Below are positions 58,598-64,000 of a stretch of DNA of 64,000 nucleotides, in pieces. Every line of letters begins with the position of its first letter. Positions within the stretch are counted from its first letter, which is position 1. Position numbers and translations under genes: made by a program. Source of the DNA: Xanthomonas sp. DAR 35659 (lineage in GTDB: Bacteria; Pseudomonadota; Gammaproteobacteria; Xanthomonadales; Xanthomonadaceae); NCBI RefSeq assembly GCF_041242975.1, contig NZ_CP162488.1, forward strand, positions 475,501 to 539,500, written 5' to 3'. The notes under the pieces are model-generated. The model had not been told where the DNA came from. It searched no databases and saw only the letters and a program-made list of their open reading frames with translations.

Positions 58598-60067
58598 ATG
58601 AATGTCCCCAGCACTCCCCTGGCCCATGCCGCCACCTGGCAAGGCACGCTGTTCGACGGCGACTGGATCGCCGCGGCCGACACCATCGAGGTGATCGAAC
58701 CGGGGTCCGGCCAGCCGCTGCACACGGTCGGCAAGGCCGGGCCGGCCGAGGTCGCGACGGCGGTGGCGAAGGCCCGCGCCGCACAGCGCGCCTGGGCGGC
58801 GACGCCGCCGCGCGAGCGCGCCGCGGTGTTCCATCGCGCCGCGGCGATCCTGCAGGAGCAGGCGCCCGCCGCGGCGGCGCTGATCGCGCGCGAGACTGGC
58901 GGCATCCTCGCCAAGGGCGAGCACGAGGTGCGCGAGGCGATCGTGCTGCTGCAGCGCGCCGCGGCGATGCCGCTGCAGTCCAGCGGGCAGGTGCTGCCGA
59001 GCGCGCCGGGCTGCCTGAGCCTTGCGCGGCAATTGCCGCTGGGCGTGATCGGGGTGATCTCGCCGTTCAATTTCCCGCTGGTGCTGTCGTTGCGCTCGGT
59101 GGCGCCGGCGCTGGCGGTCGGCAATGCGGTGGTGCTCAAGCCCGATCCGCGCACGCCGTACGCCGGTGGCTTCGTCATCGCCGAGGTGCTGGCCGCCGCG
59201 GGCTTGCCCAAGGGCCTGCTGCACGTGCTGCCCGGCGGCGCCGATGCCGGCCAGGCGCTGGTCGAGGCGCCGGGCGTGCCGATGATCGCGTTCACCGGCT
59301 CCACCGCCGCGGGCCGCAAGATCGGCGAACTGGCCGGCAGGCACCTGAAGAAGGTGTCGCTGGAACTGGGCGGCAAGAACGCGCTGATCGTGCTGGAGGA
59401 CGCCGACCTCGACCGCGCGGTGTCGGCGATCGCCTTCGGCGCCTACTTCCACCAGGGCCAGATCTGCATGGCCACCGGCCGCGTGCTGGTCCAGCGCGGC
59501 ATTGCCGTCGAACTGACGCGGCGCCTGGCCGAGAAGGCGCGGCACCTGCCGGTCGGCGACCCGGCCAGCGGCCAGGTGGCGCTCGGGCCGATCATCGACC
59601 AGCGCCAGTTGCAGAACGTGGTGGACATCGTCGACGCATCGGTTGCCGCCGGTGCGGTGGTCGAGGCCGGCGGTCGCCATGACGGCCTGTTCTATGCGCC
59701 GACGGTGCTGTCCAACGTGCAGCCGGGCATGCGCGCGTTCGACGAGGAAGTGTTCGGCCCGGTGGCCAACATCATCGTCTTCGACAGCGACGACGAGGCG
59801 GTGGAACTGGCCAACCGTACCGAGTACGGGCTGTCGGCCGGCGTGATCTCGGCCTCGGTGGGCCGCGCGCTGGCGATCGGCGAACGCCTGCATACCGGCC
59901 TGCTGCACATCAACGACCAGACAGTGGCCGACGAGGTGGTCAACCCGTTCGGCGGCACCGGCGCCTCCGGCAACGGCACCAGCGTCGGCGGCCCGGCCGA
60001 CTGGGAGCAGTACACCCACTGGCAGTGGGTCACGGTCAAGGATGCGGTGCCGCAGTACCCGTACTGA
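58598..60067 (+). CDS. vdh: vanillin/benzaldehyde-type aldehyde dehydrogenase
   Basis: NAD(P)-dependent aldehyde dehydrogenase of 489 residues. Catalytic E256 in VSLELGGKNALIVL and C290 in YFHQGQICMATGR; GVIGVISPFNFPLVLSLRSV and FTGSTAAGRKIGELAG form the cofactor site. The QGQICM sequence and overall resemblance match vanillin and coniferyl-aldehyde dehydrogenases. It could oxidise vanillin to vanillate or coniferyl aldehyde to ferulate; position next to calA and a feruloyl-CoA lyase fits either. Spacing to calA is 39 bases. Confidence 0.85.
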   Translation: MNVPSTPLAHAATWQGTLFDGDWIAAADTIEVIEPGSGQPLHTVGKAGPAEVATAVAKARAAQRAWAATPPRERAAVFHRAAAILQEQAPAAAALIARETGGILAKGEHEVREAIVLLQRAAAMPLQSSGQVLPSAPGCLSLARQLPLGVIGVISPFNFPLVLSLRSVAPALAVGNAVVLKPDPRTPYAGGFVIAEVLAAAGLPKGLLHVLPGGADAGQALVEAPGVPMIAFTGSTAAGRKIGELAGRHLKKVSLELGGKNALIVLEDADLDRAVSAIAFGAYFHQGQICMATGRVLVQRGIAVELTRRLAEKARHLPVGDPASGQVALGPIIDQRQLQNVVDIVDASVAAGAVVEAGGRHDGLFYAPTVLSNVQPGMRAFDEEVFGPVANIIVFDSDDEAVELANRTEYGLSAGVISASVGRALAIGERLHTGLLHINDQTVADEVVNPFGGTGASGNGTSVGGPADWEQYTHWQWVTVKDAVPQYPY

Positions 60068-60072
60068 TCTTA

Positions 60073-60213
60073 AGCCCCTCTCCCTCCGGGAGAGGGGTTG
60101 GGGTGAGGGTACGGCGCGAAAGCGACGCGCGGATTCAATTGCACGAGGCTGCGCCCGTACCCTCATCCGCCCCTTCGGGGCACCTTCTCCCGAAGGGAGA
60201 AGGGAGCCCCCAT
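60073..60213. repeat. intergenic inverted-repeat element
   Basis: CCCCTCTCCCTCCGGGAGAG and GGTTGGGGTGAGGGTACGGC are mirrored by GTACCCTCATCCGCCCCTTC and CTTCTCCCGAAGGGAGAAGG, giving nested hairpins. This is a very common gammaproteobacterial and betaproteobacterial intergenic repeat. It interrupts the aromatic operon and may set relative expression. Confidence 0.65.
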
Positions 60214-60238
60214 TCTTCCCCCACTGAGGTCGATTCCC

Positions 60239-61081
60239 ATGAGCAGCAACCCCGAACACGACACCGTCGCCTACGCCGTCGAGGACGGCGTGGCCTGGGT
60301 GAAATTCAACCGCCCGGAGAAGCGCAACGCGATGAGTCCGGCGCTCAACCGCAGGATGATGGAGGTGCTGGACGCGCTGGAGTTCCACGACGACGTGCGC
60401 GTGCTGGTGCTGAGCGGCGAAGGCAGCGCCTGGACCGCCGGCATGGACCTGCAGGAATACTTCCGCGACACCGAGGCGCACGGCCTGGCCGGCACGCGCA
60501 AGGCGCAGCGCGAGAGCTACGGCTGGTGGCGGCGCCTGCGCTGGTACCAGAAGCCGACCATCGCGATGGTCAACGGCTGGTGCTTCGGCGGCGGCTACGG
60601 ACCGCTGTTCGCCTGCGACCTGGCCTTCGCCGCCGAGGAGGCCAAGTTCGGCCTGTCGGAGATCAACTGGGGCATCCTGCCCGGCGGCGGCGCCTCCAAG
60701 GTGGCGGCCGAACTGCTCTCGTTCCGGCGCGCGATGTACCACGCCATGCTCGGCGAGCCGATCGATGGCCGCACCGCGGCCGAGTGGGGCCTGGTCAACG
60801 AGGCGCTGCCCGGCGCCGGCCTGCGCGCGCGCGTGGCGGAGGTGGCGCAGGCGCTGTCGAAGAAGAATCCGGTGGCGCTGAAGGCGACCAAGGACGCGAT
60901 CCGGCGCGTGCGCGAGATGACCTACGAGAACGCCGAGGACTACCTGGTGCGCGCGCAGGAGGCGGCCAACAGCTACGACAACGAGGGGCGCAAGGAAGGG
61001 CTGAAGCAGTTCCTGGACGAGAAGACCTACAAGCCCGGCCTGGGCGCCTACGACCTGTCGCGGCAAGGCCGCGGCGCCTGA
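60239..61081 (+). CDS. ech: p-hydroxycinnamoyl-CoA hydratase/lyase (feruloyl-CoA)
   Basis: Crotonase-fold enzyme of 280 residues that hydrates feruloyl- or coumaroyl-CoA and cleaves it to the aromatic aldehyde and acetyl-CoA. Oxyanion-hole sequences are LSGEGSAWTAGMDLQEYF and VNGWCFGGGYGPLFACDLAF; FGLSEINWGILPGGGASKVA carries the active-site glutamate. The AGMDLQEYFR and YGWWRRLRWYQKPT segments match Ech/Fca-type lyases rather than fatty-acid hydratases. ATG at 60239 follows the repeat. Confidence 0.92.
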   Translation: MSSNPEHDTVAYAVEDGVAWVKFNRPEKRNAMSPALNRRMMEVLDALEFHDDVRVLVLSGEGSAWTAGMDLQEYFRDTEAHGLAGTRKAQRESYGWWRRLRWYQKPTIAMVNGWCFGGGYGPLFACDLAFAAEEAKFGLSEINWGILPGGGASKVAAELLSFRRAMYHAMLGEPIDGRTAAEWGLVNEALPGAGLRARVAEVAQALSKKNPVALKATKDAIRRVREMTYENAEDYLVRAQEAANSYDNEGRKEGLKQFLDEKTYKPGLGAYDLSRQGRGA

Positions 61082-61097
61082 CGCGCGCGAGGGCACG

Positions 61098-63251
61098 ATG
61101 GACATGAGCACGACTTCCGCCGCGCCGACGCCCGGCGCGGTCCGCACGCCGGTGCAGCGCCTGCTGGAACCGGCCTCGATCGCCATCGTCGGCGCCTCGC
61201 CGACGCCCGGCGCGCTCGGCGCCTCGGTGCTGCACAACCTGGAGCGCAACCACTATGCCGGGCAGATCCACCTGATCAATCCCAAGCGCGAGGAGATCGG
61301 CGGGCGCCCGTGCCTGGCCTCGATCGCGCAGCTGCCCGACGGCGTGGACGTGGCGGTGCTGGCGATTCCGCAAGCGGCGGTGCTCGACGCGGTGCGCGCG
61401 CTGGCCGCGCGCGGCGTCGGCGCGGTGGTGATCTTCTCCGCCGGCTTCGCCGAGGCCGGCGCCGAAGGGCAGGCGCAGCAGCGCGAGATCGCACGCATCG
61501 CGGCCGCGTCCGGCATGCTGGTGGAAGGGCCGAACTGCCTGGGCTGCATCAATTATCTGGAACGCATCCCGTTGACCTTCATCGCCGCCCAGGTCGGCGT
61601 CGAACAGGCCGCGCGCAACCGCGCGACGCCGGCGATCGGCATCCTCTCGCAGAGCGGGGCGATGATGACCGTGCTCAACACGACGCTGGCCAGCCGCGAC
61701 CTGCCGTTGTCCTACGCGATCTCCACCGGCAACGAGGCCGCCAGCCACATCGAGGACTACGTCGAGTTCATGCTCGACCACGCGGGCACGCGGGTGATCG
61801 CGATGATCGCCGAGCAGTTCCGCCAGCCGCGGCGGCTGCTGGCGCTGGCGCGGCGCGCACGCGCCGCCGGCACGCGCCTGGTGCTGCTGCATCCGGGCAA
61901 GAGCAGCGCCGCGCGCGCATCGGCGGCCACCCACACCGGCGCGCTCGCCGGCGACTACCAGGTGATGCGCACGCTGGTCGAACGCGCCGGCGTGATCCTG
62001 GCCGAGACCCTGGAAGAACTGGGCGACATCGCCGAGATCGCGCTGCGTTGCGCGGCGCCGGCGGCGGCCGGTACCGCGATCCTGGGCGAGTCCGGCGCGT
62101 TCAAGGCGCTATGCCTGGACCTGTGCGAGGACCTGGGCCTGGCCCTGCCGCCGATGGACGACGCCGATGCGCCGGCGCTGCGCGCGGCGCTGCCGCCGTT
62201 CGTGGCGGTCAGCAATCCGCTCGATCTCACCGCGCAGGGCCTGGTCGATCCGGATCTGTACTACCGCACGCTGGCGGCGCTGTTCGAGGACCCGCGCTGC
62301 GCCTCGATCGTGATCGGCATGATCCAGACCGATCCGGGCACCTGCGCGATCAAGCTGCCGCCGGTGCTGCGCGCGGTGCGCGACCTGCGGCCGCGCAAGG
62401 CGGTGATCTTCGCCGGGCTGGACGAAGGCGCGCCGCTGCCGGCCGAGTACCTGGCGCAACTGCGCGACCTGGGCGTGCCGTACTTCCCCAGCACCGAGCG
62501 CGCGCTGCGCGCGCTCGCGCGCCTGACCGCGCGCACGGCGGGCGACGCCGATGCCAGCGCGGCGACGCCGGTGCCGCTGGCATTGCCGGACCAGGGCGGG
62601 GTGATTCCCGAGTACCGCGCCAAGGCGCTGCTGGCCCCGCTGGGGTTGCCGTTCGCGCGCGGCGAGCTGGCCACCACCCTGGCGCAGGCGCAGGACGCCG
62701 CGGATCGGATCGGCTACCCGGTGGCGCTGAAGGTGCAGTCGGCCACGCTGGGCCACAAGAGCGATGTCGGTGGCGTGATCCTCGGCCTGGCCGACGCGCA
62801 GGCGCTGGCGCAGGGCTGGGAGCGGCTGCACGCCAATCTCGCCGTGCATGCGCCGGACGCGACGCTGGACGGCGTGCTGGTCGAGGCGATGGCCGAGCGC
62901 GGCCTGGAGATGATCGTCGGCGCGCGCCACGACCCGCAGTGGGGGCCGGTGCTGCTGGTCGGCTTCGGCGGCGTGACCGCCGAGGTCCTGCGCGACGTGC
63001 GCCTGCTCGCGCCGGATCTGTCGGCGGCCGCGGTGATCGACGAACTGGAGCGGCTCAAGGGCGCGGCACTGCTGCACGGCCATCGCGGCGCGCCGGCGCT
63101 GGACGTGGCCGCGCTGGCGGATCTGGTGGTGCGGCTGGGCGCGCTGCTGCGCGCGCAACCGCGCATCCGCGAGATCGACCTCAATCCCGTGATCGTCTAT
63201 CCGCGGGGCCAGGGCGTGCGCGCGCTGGACGCGCTGATGCTGATCGACTGA
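61098..63251 (+). CDS. acyl-CoA synthetase of the NDP-forming superfamily, probable feruloyl-CoA synthetase
   Basis: Cytosolic ligase of 717 residues with a CoA-binding domain (LLEPASIAIVGASPTPGALG, GVGAVVIFSAGFAEAG, VEGPNCLGCINYLERIPLTF), a succinyl-CoA ligase-like domain (PAIGILSQSGAMMTVLNTTL, ISTGNEAASHIEDYVEFMLD with the phospho-transfer His region) and a C-terminal ATP-grasp domain (YRAKALLAPLGLPFARGELA, GYPVALKVQSATLGHKSDVG, GVLVEAMAERGLEMIVGARH). Sphingobium FerA has this architecture, unlike the AMP-forming Fcs of Pseudomonas. Following the lyase, it should charge ferulate or coumarate with CoA. Confidence 0.82.
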   Translation: MDMSTTSAAPTPGAVRTPVQRLLEPASIAIVGASPTPGALGASVLHNLERNHYAGQIHLINPKREEIGGRPCLASIAQLPDGVDVAVLAIPQAAVLDAVRALAARGVGAVVIFSAGFAEAGAEGQAQQREIARIAAASGMLVEGPNCLGCINYLERIPLTFIAAQVGVEQAARNRATPAIGILSQSGAMMTVLNTTLASRDLPLSYAISTGNEAASHIEDYVEFMLDHAGTRVIAMIAEQFRQPRRLLALARRARAAGTRLVLLHPGKSSAARASAATHTGALAGDYQVMRTLVERAGVILAETLEELGDIAEIALRCAAPAAAGTAILGESGAFKALCLDLCEDLGLALPPMDDADAPALRAALPPFVAVSNPLDLTAQGLVDPDLYYRTLAALFEDPRCASIVIGMIQTDPGTCAIKLPPVLRAVRDLRPRKAVIFAGLDEGAPLPAEYLAQLRDLGVPYFPSTERALRALARLTARTAGDADASAATPVPLALPDQGGVIPEYRAKALLAPLGLPFARGELATTLAQAQDAADRIGYPVALKVQSATLGHKSDVGGVILGLADAQALAQGWERLHANLAVHAPDATLDGVLVEAMAERGLEMIVGARHDPQWGPVLLVGFGGVTAEVLRDVRLLAPDLSAAAVIDELERLKGAALLHGHRGAPALDVAALADLVVRLGALLRAQPRIREIDLNPVIVYPRGQGVRALDALMLID

Positions 63252-63298
63252 GCCGGCGCGACGCCGGTGTTCCCACCACGCACGCAGACACGGAGCGC

Positions 63299-64000
63299 AT
63301 GATGCAAGCAGACCCCTTCGATCCCACCCGGCTGACGCCCGACGCCCTGCATGCGCTGAGCATCGGCGCCGCCGCGGCCGCCGACGCACCGCCGATGCAC
63401 ACCTTGCCGATGCCGGTGATGCGCCAGGCCTACAAGGAGGCCACCCGCGCGCTCGGCGGCGAGGCATGGCTGATGCGGGACGTGCGCGATTTCCAGGCCG
63501 ACGGCCCGCTGGGGCCGATCCCGTTGCGGCGCTACGTGCCTGATGGGGCGGCGGCGCCGTACCCGACCATCGTGTACCTGCACGGCGGCGGCTGGAGCCT
63601 GGGCGACCTGGACAGCCACGACAAGGTGTGCCGTCGCCTGGCGCAGGCCGCCGGCTGTGCAGTGGTCGCCGTGGACTACCGGCTGGCGCCGGAGCATCCG
63701 GCGCCGGCCGGTCCCGACGATGTGCTGGCGGCGATCCGCTGGCTGGCCGCGCACGGCGACACGTTGGAGCTGGACACGGCGCGCCTGGCGGTGGCCGGCG
63801 ACAGCGCCGGCGGCGGCCTGGCGGCGATGGCCTGCCAGTTGCTGCGCGGCCAGGTGCCGCTGCGCGCGCAGGTGCTGTTCTACCCGGGCACCGACCTGTC
63901 GCCGGATGGCGACGCGCTGCCCTCGCGGCGCCGCAATGGCGCGGTGCCGCCGCTGACGCTGGAGCTGATGCAGGCCATGGCCGGGCCCTTCCTGCATCCG
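63299..64000 (+). CDS. alpha/beta hydrolase, hormone-sensitive-lipase family (partial, runs off the window)
   Basis: First 234 codons of a carboxylesterase. HGGGWSLGDLD is the oxyanion motif, GDSAGGGLAAMACQLLRGQ carries the nucleophile serine; the catalytic Asp and His lie beyond the end. LAPEHPAPAGPDDVLAAIRW is typical of the group. As part of the aromatic operon, it may free hydroxycinnamic acids from their esters, the first step of the pathway. Two ATG codons (63299, 63302) are available. Confidence 0.85.
   Translation, partial: MMQADPFDPTRLTPDALHALSIGAAAAADAPPMHTLPMPVMRQAYKEATRALGGEAWLMRDVRDFQADGPLGPIPLRRYVPDGAAAPYPTIVYLHGGGWSLGDLDSHDKVCRRLAQAAGCAVVAVDYRLAPEHPAPAGPDDVLAAIRWLAAHGDTLELDTARLAVAGDSAGGGLAAMACQLLRGQVPLRAQVLFYPGTDLSPDGDALPSRRRNGAVPPLTLELMQAMAGPFLHP

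Noticed and set aside
60068-60238. Small gene or riboswitch between vdh and the hydratase/lyase
   Set aside because: The stretch is a common intergenic repeat with nested hairpins; no aptamer-like pattern was recognised.
57641-61249. A 1202-codon minus-strand reading frame across the aromatic cluster
   Set aside because: Spans four well supported plus-strand genes and an intergenic repeat; composition is that of a GC-rich shadow frame.

Overview
The window is high-GC chromosomal DNA from a gammaproteobacterium, almost certainly Xanthomonas or a close relative. The best evidence is an integron integrase gene beside ilvD, the known location of the Xanthomonas chromosomal integron, together with an array of about 60-bp attC sites whose core reads GCGCCGCGAAGCGGCG. 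Coding density and third-position GC are high, except in the integron regions, which are AT-richer and carry many short, mostly unrecognised genes.

Layout. (1) 1-6190, backbone: a citrate-type MHS symporter, a Tat-exported phosphoesterase, an AI-2E family permease, a gene with an in-frame stop, a DUF1161 protein and a secreted protein. (2) 6191-14458, first integron: about 13 attC sites with cassettes on the minus strand, attI at about 13274-13320, and intI on the plus strand with a one-base frameshift. A 97-bp MITE-like element and ilvD follow. (3) 16769-22402: a GH5 glycosidase, a ygiB-ygiC-zinc ribbon cluster and an orphan PstS-like secreted binding protein. (4) 22724-42039: one minus-strand operon of eight genes for a two-partner secretion system. 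It encodes a TpsB pore, an ExbB-like protein fused to a DUF2341/LamG-like sensor, ExbD, TonB, a porin, two small exported proteins and a 4019-residue filamentous-haemagglutinin-like TpsA. A dedicated TonB motor inside a TPS operon is the most interesting system here.

(5) 42363-46928, an inserted block bounded by a 60-bp direct repeat of the 3' end of the neighbouring DUF58 gene. It contains ygiC fragments split by an IS3-family element, a second copy of the MITE (inside an attC), a second short cassette array, a second attI and a truncated intI. Both integrases are broken. (6) 46869-53890: a MoxR-DUF58-DUF4350-DUF4129-SpoIIM-RDD operon, followed by DUF2167 and gamma-carbonic-anhydrase-like genes. 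(7) 56114-64000: a MarR-regulated hydroxycinnamate/lignin-aromatics cluster comprising an outer-membrane protein, coniferyl-alcohol dehydrogenase, vanillin-type aldehyde dehydrogenase, feruloyl-CoA hydratase/lyase, an acyl-CoA synthetase of the NDP-forming superfamily and a partial esterase.

No rRNA, tRNA or CRISPR array was seen. Functional names come from recognised motifs and remembered family sequences; no database search was possible.
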